A stretch of DNA of 64,000 bases from JAGNNV01 sp031412915 (GTDB taxonomy: Bacteria > Acidobacteriota > Vicinamibacteria > Fen-336 > JAGNNV01). This document shows positions 1 to 9,297 of the stretch, piece by piece. Positions within the stretch are counted from its first letter, which is position 1. Each line of letters opens with the position of its first letter. A model generated the notes under the pieces. The model was not told where the DNA came from. It did no database searches and saw only the letters and a list, made by a program, of their open reading frames with translations. The stretch is taken from assembly GCA_031412915.1 (NCBI GenBank), contig JANODX010000123.1, positions 81,619 through 145,618 on the forward strand. Reading direction: 5' to 3'. Made by a program: the position numbers and the translations under genes.

Positions 1-837
1 AAGGCCGAGGATGAATCCGACGGTCGCGGCCGTGTCCGTGGTCGAGATGGCCCCGGTGAGAGCGTAGGCCTCGCGAATCCTGGGCCCCGCAATGATCCAC
101 GGAATCGACATGTCGAGGCTGTCGTTGGTGCCGTGTCTGGAGGCGTGCCCGCCGTGGTCCGCGGTCAGGATCAACGTCGTGTTCTCCGGAAGAGCGCGCA
201 TGATGCGACCCAGCGCTTCATCGGCCTTCGCGACTCTATCTTTGTAGGTGGTGGACATCCACGCTGTGGCGTGTCCGGAGAGATCGACATCGGGGAGATG
301 GACGAAGAGCAGGTCGACGCCGGTGTAGAGCTGCGCCACGGCCTGGTCGGCGACATCCGCGTCCGGGCGCGTGCCCCCCACGAAGACGTCCATCTCCACG
401 GTGTCCCTGAATGTGTTGAACTTCTCCTTGCCGGCCACCATGGCGCTTCGCAGGCCGGCCTTGCGAGCGACGAGGAAGATCGTAGGCCCCTTGATGGGGC
501 CGTTCGCGGGAAGGTATTCGTCCCAGGTGACTCCGTGCCTGGCCGGCAGGTAGCCCGTCAGCATCGAAGCATGGGAAGGGAGTGTGTTCGACGGCGTGAT
601 GGTCCGGGCTCGCCAGGTGTAGGCCCCCTTGTTCGCCAACGCGTTCAGGTTCGGGGGGGCAAATTGCTGCACGGCGTCCGGACGAAGGCCGTCGATCGAC
701 ACGACCACGACCTTGGCGGACGGTGGAGGCGTCGGCGCGACCGTCGACGAAGCGACACTCGTGGGGGACGTTGCGCCACCGCACGCAACCAGCAGACCCA
801 CGAGGGCAACAACGGTAGACCCTGACGCTCGTATCAT
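1..837 (-). CDS. Secreted alkaline-phosphatase-superfamily phosphodiesterase (3' end outside window)
   Basis: Reading from an ATG at 837 leftwards, the frame stays open to base 1, so about 279 N-terminal residues are present and the C-terminus lies outside the window. The N-terminus is a lipoprotein signal with lipobox LVAC|G near residue 19. The metal and nucleophile motifs of type I phosphodiesterase/nucleotide pyrophosphatases follow in order: VVVVSIDGLRPDAV, the nucleophile Thr in SNTLPSHASMLTGY, HLPDVDLSGHA and LTADHGGHASRHG. It probably hydrolyses phosphodiester or phosphomonoester bonds outside the inner membrane; the substrate cannot be told. It lies downstream of the ABC exporter gene in the same orientation. 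Confidence 0.85.
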   Translation of the reverse strand, partial: MIRASGSTVVALVGLLVACGGATSPTSVASSTVAPTPPPSAKVVVVSIDGLRPDAVQQFAPPNLNALANKGAYTWRARTITPSNTLPSHASMLTGYLPARHGVTWDEYLPANGPIKGPTIFLVARKAGLRSAMVAGKEKFNTFRDTVEMDVFVGGTRPDADVADQAVAQLYTGVDLLFVHLPDVDLSGHATAWMSTTYKDRVAKADEALGRIMRALPENTTLILTADHGGHASRHGTNDSLDMSIPWIIAGPRIREAYALTGAISTTDTAATVGFILGL

Positions 838-884
838 GGAATGGTCGGACTGTAACATGGTCGAAGTATTCGACCCGATCCGGC

Positions 885-2726
885 CTACAGCGCGTTCCCG
901 ACGGGCGGCAACGGCGTTGCCTTCGGCGGCTCCTCGGTGAAATCCTCACCCGGGTTGATGAACCGGTCGGTCTCGAACTTGTACTGCTTGTCGTAAAGCT
1001 GAAGGTAGCGGCCGTTCGCGGCGAGCAGTTCCCCGTGTTTGCCTCTCTCCACGATCACGCCGCCCTCGAGAACGAGGATCTGGTCCGAGCTACGGATCGT
1101 TGAGAGCCGGTGGGCGATCACGAACGTGGTGCGGCCGGCGCGCAGGTTCCGGAGGCCGTCCTGGATCATCTCCTCGCTCTCGCTGTCGAGGCTGGAGGTG
1201 GCCTCGTCGAGGATCAGGACGCGAGGATTCGCGAGGATGGCCCTCGCGATCGAGACACGCTGCCGCTGGCCGCCCGAGAGCTTGATCCCGCGCTCGCCGA
1301 CCACGGTGTCGTAGCCCCGGGGAAAGGCTTTGATGAACTCGTCGCAGTGGGCCACGCGGCAGGCCTCGATGATCTCCTCGCGGGAAGCGCCCGGCCGCGC
1401 GTATCCGACGTTCTCGACGATCGTGCCGTCGAACAGGAAGTTCTCTTGAAGCACCGAGGCCAGCTGGCTTCGATACTCGCCTAGCCGAATGTCCGCGAGA
1501 TCCCGTCCGTCCACCAGAATCCGGCCGGCGCTGGGGCGGTTGAAGGCCATCACGAGGCTGATGAGCGTGCTCTTGCCGGAGCCGCTCGATCCGACGAGCG
1601 CGGTGGTTGTCCCCGAGGCCGCGGTGAACGAAACATGCCTGAGGACGGGCACACCGGGGTTGTACTCGAACGATACGTCCTCGAAGGCCACGTCGCCCCG
1701 GAGCCGTTCGATCGAGACACGACTCGCATCTTCGTCGGTCTCGGTGGGCATGTCGAGAATCTCCCGGATTCGATCGAGCCCGGCAAAGGCCTCCGTGATC
1801 TGGGTGCCGATGGAGGCGATGCTGACGAGGGGTGCGGCCACGAGACCGATGAAGAAGATGTACATGATGAGATCGCCGAGGGTCATCTGCCCCGCGAGGA
1901 TGGCCTTGCCGCCGAGCCAGATCATCAGCACGCCGATGATGCCGATGATGACGGTGCTGCCGGCGGTGGTCGCGGAGACGCCGGTCATCGACTGCGCGAT
2001 GTTGCGGAACAGGCGATGGGCGCCTTGCGTGAAGACGATCTCCTCCCGCTTCTCCGCGGTGTACGACTTGACCACGCGTATGCCGCCGAGCGCTTCGGTG
2101 AGGCGCCCGATCACGTCCGCGGTGATCTTGCCGCGCTCCTTGAACAGGGGACGCAGCGTGTTGAACGCGTAGGCCATCCCGCCGCCGAAGGCCGCGAGGA
2201 CCAGCATCGTCACCACGGTCAGATGCCAGTTCAGCCAGAACAGGACGGCGAGCCCCATGGCCGCGGTGAGGAAGCCGCCCACGAGTTGCACCAGCCCGGA
2301 CCCGACCAGGTTCCGGATCCCTTCGGCGTCGTTCATGATCCTCGAGACGAGGATGCCGGTCTGGGTGGAGTCGAAGTAGCGGACGGGCAGGCGCATGACC
2401 CGGGCCTGGACGCGCTTGCGCATGTCGGTGATCGCTCGCTGGGCCGCCACCCCCAGGGTCTGCGAGAGCACGAACGATGTCACGGCCTGCACGAAGGTCG
2501 CAGCACCGGTGGCGAGGGCGATGGGCATGAGCAGGTCGGTGCGGTTCCTGCCGATGACCTCGTCGATGAGCCACTTCGAAGACGCGGGGAGCACCAGGCC
2601 CGCGACCCGACTGACGAGCATCAAGGCGAGGCCGAGGCTGAGGCGCCGCCGATGCGCCCAGACCAGTTCCCGCGCCTCGCGCCAGGCGGCCGAACCGGAC
2701 ACGCGCGGCTTCTTCAGTGCACCCAT
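885..2726 (-). CDS. ABC exporter, fused permease-ATPase (MsbA/lipid exporter type)
   Basis: A 613-residue half-transporter: an N-terminal six-helix membrane domain (about residues 20-320) followed by an ATPase domain. Walker A (GSSGSGKST), the signature LSGGQRQR and Walker B (VLILDEATSSLD) are all intact, so it should be an active homodimeric exporter. Length and layout match MsbA and multidrug/lipid exporters; the window's Kdo genes make lipid A-type cargo possible, but no residue proves the substrate. Its ATG overlaps the stop of the upstream amidohydrolase gene (ATGA at 2725-2728 on the minus strand), implying translational coupling. Confidence 0.88.
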   Translation of the reverse strand: MGALKKPRVSGSAAWREARELVWAHRRRLSLGLALMLVSRVAGLVLPASSKWLIDEVIGRNRTDLLMPIALATGAATFVQAVTSFVLSQTLGVAAQRAITDMRKRVQARVMRLPVRYFDSTQTGILVSRIMNDAEGIRNLVGSGLVQLVGGFLTAAMGLAVLFWLNWHLTVVTMLVLAAFGGGMAYAFNTLRPLFKERGKITADVIGRLTEALGGIRVVKSYTAEKREEIVFTQGAHRLFRNIAQSMTGVSATTAGSTVIIGIIGVLMIWLGGKAILAGQMTLGDLIMYIFFIGLVAAPLVSIASIGTQITEAFAGLDRIREILDMPTETDEDASRVSIERLRGDVAFEDVSFEYNPGVPVLRHVSFTAASGTTTALVGSSGSGKSTLISLVMAFNRPSAGRILVDGRDLADIRLGEYRSQLASVLQENFLFDGTIVENVGYARPGASREEIIEACRVAHCDEFIKAFPRGYDTVVGERGIKLSGGQRQRVSIARAILANPRVLILDEATSSLDSESEEMIQDGLRNLRAGRTTFVIAHRLSTIRSSDQILVLEGGVIVERGKHGELLAANGRYLQLYDKQYKFETDRFINPGEDFTEEPPKATPLPPVGNAL

Positions 2727-4066
2727 CAGGAGGGTCGGGTGGAGGTCTGCTTCGCCCGCTCGTTCCTGAAGACCTTGCCGCCCTTCATCACGAAGACCGG
2801 CTTCTCGGTGGCCCTGATGTCGGCGAGCACGTCGCCTGGAAGAGCCACGATGTCGGCCTGCTTTCCGGCTTCGATGGTTCCCGTCACCTTGCTCACGCCC
2901 AGAAGGGCCGCGGCCGAGGGGCCGGTAAGAAGGGCAGCGCCCGGAGTCATGCCGTGCTCGACCATGAGCGCGTATTCCTCGGCGTTGCGGCCGTGCGGGC
3001 TCACCGCGGTGTCCGTGCCGAAGGCGATCTTCACGCCCATGGCGAGCGCCATCCTGAACGCCGCTGACCGGCCTTCGAGCGCAGCCTTCGCCTTGGCCGC
3101 GATCTCCGGCGGATACTGCCTTGTGGCCTTGCGCCCGCCCGCGTACTCGCCCGCCATCAAGGTGGGCACGAGATACGTACCCTTCTGTTTCATCATCTGA
3201 AGCGCCTCGTCGTCGAGGAAACTGCCGTGCTCGATGGAATCGATGCCCGCGCGGACCGCGACCTTCGCGCCAAGGGCCCCATGCGCATGGGCGGCCGTCT
3301 TCAGCCCAAGGCGGTGAGCCTCGTCCACCAGCGCGTCCAACTCTGCTTCAGTGAGCTGAGGCGAGTCGACCGCGTCGCCGAGGGAGAGCACACCGCCGGT
3401 CGCGCAGACCTTGATGACGTCCGCGCCGTATTTGTGCTGAATGCGCACCGCGTCGCGGAACTGATCCGGGCCGCTCGCGATCCCCTCCACGATCCCCGAC
3501 TCCTTGCCGAAGGCCATGTACGGGAATCCGCCGCTGTCGCAGTGGCCGCCGCGGGCGCCGAGTGAATGCGCGGCGGTGAGGATACGCGGACCGGGGACCA
3601 CCTCCGCGTTGATGGAATTGCGCAGACCGATGTCGATCCAATCGCCCGAACCCACGTTCCGCACGGTGGTGAACCCGGCTTCGAGCGTCCGCCGCGCGAA
3701 GACGGTGGCGCGAATCGCCTGCTCCGGCACGGTCTGCCGGAGGCCGTCAATGGTGTCTCGGTACCAGTTGTCGCTCGACTCGGCGGTGAGGTGGACGTGC
3801 GCATCGATGAAGCCGGGTGCGAGTGTGGCATCGCCGAGATCGATCAGCCGAGCGCCGGCGGGGATGGCCAGGCCCGAGCCCGCGGCCTTGATCTTCCCGC
3901 CTTCGACAATCACCACGCCATTCGCGACCGTCGTCTCGCGGGTGCCGTCGAAGAGGCGCGCGGCCTTGAGCGCAATGATCTCGGCCCTCGGCCCGGGCGG
4001 CGAAACCTGGGCCGAGGTCGTCCAGGGAACGAGAAGAGTGATGCCGAGAGCGATGCGCAGTTTCAT
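2726..4066 (-). CDS. Secreted metal-dependent amidohydrolase (imidazolonepropionase-like)
   Basis: 446 residues with a signal peptide (cleavage after about residue 19, TTSAQ). The amidohydrolase-superfamily metal sites are present: FIDAHVHLT (HxH), a Lys in the DVIKVCATGG segment, the His of KTAAHAHG and IEHGSFLDD, and the Asp of KIAFGTDTAV. This is the pattern of secreted prolidase/imidazolonepropionase-like enzymes, which cleave dipeptides or cyclic amides. The C-terminal strand (GKQADIVALPGDVL, then FVMKGGKVF) closes the second beta-sandwich. It is coupled to the exporter gene by an ATGA overlap. The substrate is not predictable. Confidence 0.85.
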   Translation of the reverse strand: MKLRIALGITLLVPWTTSAQVSPPGPRAEIIALKAARLFDGTRETTVANGVVIVEGGKIKAAGSGLAIPAGARLIDLGDATLAPGFIDAHVHLTAESSDNWYRDTIDGLRQTVPEQAIRATVFARRTLEAGFTTVRNVGSGDWIDIGLRNSINAEVVPGPRILTAAHSLGARGGHCDSGGFPYMAFGKESGIVEGIASGPDQFRDAVRIQHKYGADVIKVCATGGVLSLGDAVDSPQLTEAELDALVDEAHRLGLKTAAHAHGALGAKVAVRAGIDSIEHGSFLDDEALQMMKQKGTYLVPTLMAGEYAGGRKATRQYPPEIAAKAKAALEGRSAAFRMALAMGVKIAFGTDTAVSPHGRNAEEYALMVEHGMTPGAALLTGPSAAALLGVSKVTGTIEAGKQADIVALPGDVLADIRATEKPVFVMKGGKVFRNERAKQTSTRPS

Positions 4067-4130
4067 GTGCGGAACTCTACCCGCAGCCCTGCGGTGATCC
4101 GGCAGGCCGGCTCATCAGGGCGGCGGCCGA

Positions 4131-4547
4131 TCAGTGAACCCGGGCTTCCCTGATCAGCATGTGGCCAACCAGTCTTCCGCTCTCGATCTTCTGGGTGGTG
4201 CGCACCCGAAGGTCGCGGCCGAGAAGCGTGATGAGAGATGCGTAGGAGACCTCGGGATGGTCCGGGTCCTTCCAGACCGAGACGATGTGCGAGCCGTCGA
4301 GATCGCGAGCGTGGCCGATAACGTGGGGATGCTGGTGGTGCAGGACACCTTCGGCATCGAAGGTTCCGAAGAACTCGCTCTCCGCGGCCCGGCCGTCCGG
4401 CCAGGCGCGCGTGGTGGTCTGAATCCAGCGGTCGCCTTCGCGCCGAGAGGTCACGGTGGCCTCGAAGCGGTCGATCTCACGGCCATGGCCGTCGATCACC
4501 ACATGAGTGCCGCACCAGACGCCGACATGGTCATCGAACAGACCCAT
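4131..4547 (-). CDS. Small calycin/lipocalin-like protein of unknown function
   Basis: 138 residues from the ATG at 4547. The frame continues upstream to 4781, but that would overlap the 3' end of the GH42 gene, so the internal ATG is preferred. The sequence is a run of beta strands opening MGLFDDHVGVWCGTHVVID, with repeated Trp/Arg-rich strands (RWIQTTTRAWPDGRAAES), resembling small lipocalin or DUF3598-like barrels that bind hydrophobic ligands. No signal peptide is seen, so it is probably cytosolic. It sits 79 bp downstream of the beta-galactosidase gene on the same strand. Function unknown. Confidence 0.6.
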   Translation of the reverse strand: MGLFDDHVGVWCGTHVVIDGHGREIDRFEATVTSRREGDRWIQTTTRAWPDGRAAESEFFGTFDAEGVLHHQHPHVIGHARDLDGSHIVSVWKDPDHPEVSYASLITLLGRDLRVRTTQKIESGRLVGHMLIREARVH

Positions 4548-4626
4548 AAGGAACCTGCCTTGTCTTTCCTCGTCAATCCTCCTCCTAGAACGCGCCCAGC
4601 GCAAGTGGAGCGACGAAAGAAGGAGA

Positions 4627-6735
4627 TCATGGCCTTCTGTCTTTCCAGACCAGGACGCGGGCGGGCTCCAGGGGGTTAGTCCCCACCAGTATCCGGCTGG
4701 CTTGCCCCGTGGCGAGGCTGACCGGGGACGCGGAGTAGTTGACCCCCACGAAGAAGCCGTCCCGCCATTCCACGTAGACACCTCGGGGGAGATCTTCGAT
4801 GGGCACCTGCGCCCGCTCGTAAACCTGGCGGACCAGACCGCGCTCCAGTGTGCCGTCCAGGGTCTCGACCCCGATGTAGGTGACCGTGCCCTTGCCCAGG
4901 CGCCGCGTCACCGCGGCGGAGGCGCCGGCGTAGAACTGATCGGTGTAGGTGGCGAGGGACGTGGCTTCGGAGTTGGGGCGAAGCAGGTCGGCCCAGGCGC
5001 GCCAGAGGAAGGGGACGCCCCCCATCGAGACAACGCCATTGGTATCTCCGGGCAGGGTGTCGATGCCTTCCAGGCGAGCCCGAAGCAGCGGCTCCAGGCG
5101 CGCACCCAGGGGCACTTCCGGAAAGTGTCCATCCGCGTCTTTCTGCGCGGTGCGGGAGGTGAGGATCAAATGCCCGCCCCCCTGGACGTAGCGGGTCCAC
5201 TTCTCGATGAGACCCGAGGAGGCCATTTGATAGGCCGGGGCGACCAGGAAGGGGTAGGCGCTGAAGTCATCCCCCTCGGCAATGAAGTCCAGGGGCGCGC
5301 CGGTGGATTTCACCGCGGTGGAATAGAAGTTACGGTGGCGCCAGGTTGACCAGTGCTCGCCCTGCTTCTGGAGGTCCAGGTCCCACATGCCGTCGTGACT
5401 CCATAGAAGGGCGGTGCGGCGAGCGGTGAGGGCCTTGGGAAGCGTAGCCTTGGGGTCGTAGTTGGCTTTCAGGGATTGAATCTCCGCCTGGGCCTGTACG
5501 AATTCCTTTCCGCCCTGGGACAGGGTTAGTCCATCCAGACCGACGATGCCCTCGTGGTACATCTCGCTGCCGAAACGCGGCTGCCGGTAGCGGTAGGTGC
5601 AGACGAAGGAAGAGCCGGCGGCGAAGGCATGCCACAGCCACATGTGGATCGCCCCCGGTTCGGGCTTGGGGTTAGTGGCGGCCCAATTGACCTGGCCAGG
5701 CTGCAACTCCATCACTCCCGTGACTCCGGCGATTGACCGGAAGTAGTCCCCCGCCTCCATCAGGCGGTAGGGGTTGCCGTAGCGGAAGGTTGGACCGCCA
5801 AGGAAATTGGCCCCCGCCACGGGGTACATCGTGAAAGTCGGAAAGTCCAGGGCCGTGGTGCGCCGGGGGTCGCTCGCCTGCGTGGCGTTCATGTAGTTCG
5901 AGGTCACCCACTGTTCGGGACGGATGTGCGGGCGAAGGATCCTGGCCTGCCGATCCAGGAAGGCGGTCTGCGTATCCGCGGTGAAGCGCTGGAAATCCAG
6001 GAGGGCGTGCGGGCTCAGTTTGTCTTCGCCGTTCATGGTCGGGTTGGGCGGATTCACCTGTTCGAAACGCGCGAAGCGCAGACTCCAGAAACTGCCGCCC
6101 CAGGCCTCGTTCAATTTCTCGATGCTTCCATACCGCTTGCCCAGCCAGGCCTGGAAGGCCGTGCGCGCGGAGGGGCTGTAGTCCGGGGTCGACTCCGGCT
6201 CGTTGTCGATCTGGAAGCCCCATACCCGAGGGTCCTTCCCGTAACGGCGGGCCATTTCCGTGACAATCCGATCGACATAAAAGAGGAGGCGGGAGTTGGA
6301 GAGTGACCCATTCGCACGAGTGCCGTGCTCTCGCCTTCGGCCGTCGGGGCCGGTGAGCAGGATCTCCGGATGCTTTTCCGTCATCCAGGCCGGAGGCGCT
6401 GCGGAGGGCGTGCACAGGATCACCTTGAGCCCGGACTTGTGGGCCAGGGCGATGGCTTCGTCCAGCCAGGCGAAGTCGAAACGCCCCTCTTCGGGCTCCA
6501 GGTAGGTCCACGCGAATTCAGCGTAGTGCGTGAACGAAAAGCCCAGTCGTCCGATGTTCTGCAGGTCCCTTGACCATTGGTCGCGCGGCCACTGCTCGGG
6601 GTAGTAGTAGACCCCGACCTCCATGAGATTGGCCTTGGGGAAGAACTTCTGAGACGGCTTTTCTGCGAGTGCGGACGATGATGGGGAGAGCAGGAGCCAG
6701 ATGGAAAACGCGATGCCGGAAGTTGTGCGATTCAT
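4627..6735 (-). CDS. Secreted GH42 beta-galactosidase
   Basis: About 702 residues, starting at the ATG at 6735 (MNRTTSG...), which has a GGGG stretch just upstream; two further in-frame ATGs at 6750 and 6753 would add six residues. A signal peptide (SIWLLLSPSSSALA) directs export. The GH42 TIM barrel starts at VGVYYYPEQWPRDQW. The acid/base Glu is in GFQIDNEPE (about residue 180) and the nucleophile Glu is in VMELQPGQVNW. A trimerisation-type domain follows. It should release galactose from galactosides outside the cytoplasm, feeding the divergent galK-galT pair. Confidence 0.88.
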   Translation of the reverse strand: MNRTTSGIAFSIWLLLSPSSSALAEKPSQKFFPKANLMEVGVYYYPEQWPRDQWSRDLQNIGRLGFSFTHYAEFAWTYLEPEEGRFDFAWLDEAIALAHKSGLKVILCTPSAAPPAWMTEKHPEILLTGPDGRRREHGTRANGSLSNSRLLFYVDRIVTEMARRYGKDPRVWGFQIDNEPESTPDYSPSARTAFQAWLGKRYGSIEKLNEAWGGSFWSLRFARFEQVNPPNPTMNGEDKLSPHALLDFQRFTADTQTAFLDRQARILRPHIRPEQWVTSNYMNATQASDPRRTTALDFPTFTMYPVAGANFLGGPTFRYGNPYRLMEAGDYFRSIAGVTGVMELQPGQVNWAATNPKPEPGAIHMWLWHAFAAGSSFVCTYRYRQPRFGSEMYHEGIVGLDGLTLSQGGKEFVQAQAEIQSLKANYDPKATLPKALTARRTALLWSHDGMWDLDLQKQGEHWSTWRHRNFYSTAVKSTGAPLDFIAEGDDFSAYPFLVAPAYQMASSGLIEKWTRYVQGGGHLILTSRTAQKDADGHFPEVPLGARLEPLLRARLEGIDTLPGDTNGVVSMGGVPFLWRAWADLLRPNSEATSLATYTDQFYAGASAAVTRRLGKGTVTYIGVETLDGTLERGLVRQVYERAQVPIEDLPRGVYVEWRDGFFVGVNYSASPVSLATGQASRILVGTNPLEPARVLVWKDRRP

Positions 6736-6754
6736 GTCAACCCCATTCATCATT

Positions 6755-6789
6755 GATTAAAGATTAATGATTAATGATCAATGACCAAT
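6755..6789. repeat. Five tandem degenerate heptads in the GH42/galK divergent region
   Basis: On the plus strand five consecutive 7-mers read GATTAAA, GATTAAT, GATTAAT, GATCAAT, GACCAAT. On the coding strand of the GH42 gene they read ATTRATC-type units ending at its first possible ATG. They lie inside a longer inverted repeat (TCATTGAT at 6750-6757 against ATCAATGA at 6777-6784). AT-rich in a GC-rich genome, this could be a regulator-binding array or a slipping microsatellite that alters the GH42 leader. Confidence 0.7.
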
Positions 6790-6981
6790 AATCTAACTCG
6801 CGCAGGCAAACAGTCAGGGTTACGGCGATCGATCCATCGGAGCGTCGCGAGAAGGGTGAGACAAGGCCGCCGCATCGCGCCAACCACAGGCCAACCCTAT
6901 CGTAAAGACAGCCGACCTGGTGCAATCGCCTATCATCCTTCACACAGTTGATGCTGATCTTCGGCCTTCGAGCCCCCTCCC

Positions 6982-8166
6982 TTGCCAGAAGGAGCTAGTG
7001 ACCGCGGCCAGTCCCGTCGTATCCGCCGGGTTTTCGAGAACCACTACGGGGAACCCGCTCTCATGGTCAGAGGTCCGGGACGGGTCAATCTCATCGGGGA
7101 ACACACGGACTTCAACCTGGGCTTCGTGTTGCCGGGGGCCGTGGACAAGGGTATCTGGCTGGCCATACGTCCTCGGAAGGACGAGAGTTGTCGCTTCCAC
7201 GCGGCGGACACAGGAGAATGCCTCGAAACCAGTACTCCCGGGCTGACCCGTTCCGAACTCGGCTGGCCCAACTACCTGCTGGGCGTCTACTCTGAGATTT
7301 CGCAAGACGGTCATTCCCCCCCGGGTGTGGACTGCGTATTCGGGGGAAACCTTCCCATCGGCAGCGGGATGTCCTCCTCCGCCGCGCTGGAATGCGCCTT
7401 CGCCTTCGGGCTGAACGAGCTCTTCTCGATCGGATACGACCGCCTTTCCCTGGCCCGCCTGGGTCAGCGCGTCGAGAACCGTTTCGTGGGCGTGAACTGC
7501 GGCATCATGGATCAATTCGCATCCCTTCTTGGCCGAGACCGTCACTTGATCCGCCTGGATTGCCGCGATCTCAGCTACGAGTACATTCCCTTCGCAGAGC
7601 CCGGCCTGGTCGTGGTTCTGTGCGATACCCGGATCCGTCGATCCCTCGCCACGGGCGGCGAATACAATGCGCGACGTGCCCAATGCGAAGCCGGTGCGGC
7701 TCTCCTGGGATCGCGCCACCGAGAGGTTCATAGCCTGCGGGACGTGACCGAGGACATGTTGGAAGCCGCGCGCCCAAGGATGGATCCGATCGTGTTCACC
7801 CGATGCTCGTACGTCATCCGGGAAAACCGGAGGGTCCTCGATGCGTGCGATGACCTCGCGAGGCAGGACTACGCGAGTTTCGGTCGACGCATGAACGAGA
7901 GCCACCGGGGTTTGCAGAACGATTACCAGGTCTCCTGCCCAGAGCTCGACATCCTGGCCGAAAGCGCCCAGGCCATCCCCGGCGTCCTGGGCAGCCGCAT
8001 GATGGGCGCAGGCTTCGGGGGGTGCACCATCAACCTGGTCTGGGAGGCTGAACTGGAGTCCTTCCGGGCCCGGATGGCCGAGATCTACCATCACAAGCTC
8101 CTAAGCGAACCATGGCTCCATGTCTGCCGCTTGACCGGCGGAACCGAAATTGTTCAGGGACCGTGA
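6982..8166 (+). CDS. galK: Galactokinase
   Basis: 394 residues of the GHMP kinase family, phosphorylating galactose at C1 with ATP in the Leloir pathway. The galactokinase signature APGRVNLIGEHTDYN-type motif appears as GPGRVNLIGEHTDFN (about residue 32). The glycine-rich ATP loop is LPIGSGMSSSAALE, and motif 3 is MMGAGFGGC near the C-terminus. The start is a TTG at 6982: an in-frame TGA at 6955-6957 excludes anything more than eight codons upstream, and the N-terminal length fits the family. The start is the least certain part. galT follows with an overlap or near-overlap. Confidence 0.92.
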   Translation: MPEGASDRGQSRRIRRVFENHYGEPALMVRGPGRVNLIGEHTDFNLGFVLPGAVDKGIWLAIRPRKDESCRFHAADTGECLETSTPGLTRSELGWPNYLLGVYSEISQDGHSPPGVDCVFGGNLPIGSGMSSSAALECAFAFGLNELFSIGYDRLSLARLGQRVENRFVGVNCGIMDQFASLLGRDRHLIRLDCRDLSYEYIPFAEPGLVVVLCDTRIRRSLATGGEYNARRAQCEAGAALLGSRHREVHSLRDVTEDMLEAARPRMDPIVFTRCSYVIRENRRVLDACDDLARQDYASFGRRMNESHRGLQNDYQVSCPELDILAESAQAIPGVLGSRMMGAGFGGCTINLVWEAELESFRARMAEIYHHKLLSEPWLHVCRLTGGTEIVQGP

Positions 8167-8177
8167 CCAGACTCGAC

Positions 8178-9230
8178 ATGGAGACCCCCTTGTTCGATCG
8201 TCCGCATCGCCGCTTGAACCTGTTGACCGGGGAGTACGTTTTGGTGAGTCCGGAACGGACACAGCGCCCCTGGCAAGGCAGGATCGAACGCACCGCCGGG
8301 GAGGCCCGGCCCGCCTACGATCCGGGCTGCTACCTCTGCGCGGGCAACCTGCGGGCGGGGGGCCGCCGCAATCCGGACTACACGGGAACCTTCGTCTTCG
8401 ACAACGACTTCGCCGCCCTCATGCCGAAGGAGAGCGGGAAAGCGCCCGCGGCCAGGGCCGGCCTGATGGTGGCCGAGCCCGAAAGCGGAGTCTGCCGGGT
8501 CGTGTGCTTCTCGCCCCGCCACGACCTGAGCGTGCCGGAGATGAGCGTGCCGGAACTCGTGGCCGTGCTGGACGCCTGGACCGAGGAAACCCGCAGCCTG
8601 GGCGCTCGCGCCGACATCGAGTGCGTGCAGATCTTCGAGAACAAGGGCGAGTTGATGGGTTGCTCCAATCCTCATCCCCACTCTCAGATCTGGGCCACGG
8701 AGCATCTGCCCAGCGAATCCGCCAAGGAGCTGGCTCGCCAGGTCAGCCACTTCGCGCGGTGCGGGCGGCCTCTGCTTTCCGATGTGCTGGCGGAGGAACT
8801 GGATCACGGACAGCGGATGGTCGTGGAGAACGAGAGCTTCGTCGCTTTCGTGCCCTTCTGGGCGGCCTGGCCCTTCGAGACCATCGTTGTCCCTCGCCGG
8901 CCCCTCCGCACCCTCCTGGACCTGGATGATCGGGATCGTCTTCGGTTGGCGGATCTGCTGAAGCGCCTCACCACTCGCTACGACAACCTTTTCGAGACCA
9001 GCTTCCCCTACAGCATGGGCTTCCACCAGGCACCCTTCGACGGGAAGGCCCACCCCGAGTGGATCCTGCACCTGCACGTCTACCCGCCCCTCCTGCGCAG
9101 CGCCACGGTGCGGAAATTCATGGTCGGCTTCGAGATGCTGGGGATGCCCGGGCGCGACCTCACGCCCGAACACGCCGCGGAGCGCCTGAGGGCGCTGTCG
9201 GACACCCACTACACCGAGGCGGGAAGCTGA
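8178..9230 (+). CDS. galT: Galactose-1-phosphate uridylyltransferase
   Basis: 350 residues from the ATG at 8178. An alternative GTG at 8163 overlaps the galK stop as GTGA, so coupled translation is possible. The first zinc cysteine region (GCYLCAGN) and the catalytic HPH motif (CSNPHPHSQIWATEHLP, around residue 160) are intact, as is the C-terminal HLHVYPP histidine region. It swaps UMP between UDP-glucose and galactose-1-phosphate, completing the conversion begun by galK. No galE or mutarotase gene is visible in this window. Confidence 0.92.
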   Translation: METPLFDRPHRRLNLLTGEYVLVSPERTQRPWQGRIERTAGEARPAYDPGCYLCAGNLRAGGRRNPDYTGTFVFDNDFAALMPKESGKAPAARAGLMVAEPESGVCRVVCFSPRHDLSVPEMSVPELVAVLDAWTEETRSLGARADIECVQIFENKGELMGCSNPHPHSQIWATEHLPSESAKELARQVSHFARCGRPLLSDVLAEELDHGQRMVVENESFVAFVPFWAAWPFETIVVPRRPLRTLLDLDDRDRLRLADLLKRLTTRYDNLFETSFPYSMGFHQAPFDGKAHPEWILHLHVYPPLLRSATVRKFMVGFEMLGMPGRDLTPEHAAERLRALSDTHYTEAGS

Positions 9231-9297
9231 TTCCAGGAGCCGCCGTTCGTGTGATGCCTGCGCCCCTCTCCGAGGGCAGGTTGGCTGGCCCCGCGGC

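Noticed and set aside
4547..4781. Extended N-terminus of the calycin-like protein
   Set aside because: Starting at 4781 would overlap the GH42 C-terminus and add an Arg/Trp/Ser-rich stretch without homology; the ATG at 4547 is preferred.
9231..9297. Terminator between galT and the kelch gene
   Set aside because: No stem followed by a T-run on either strand; an inverted repeat of a few bases only.
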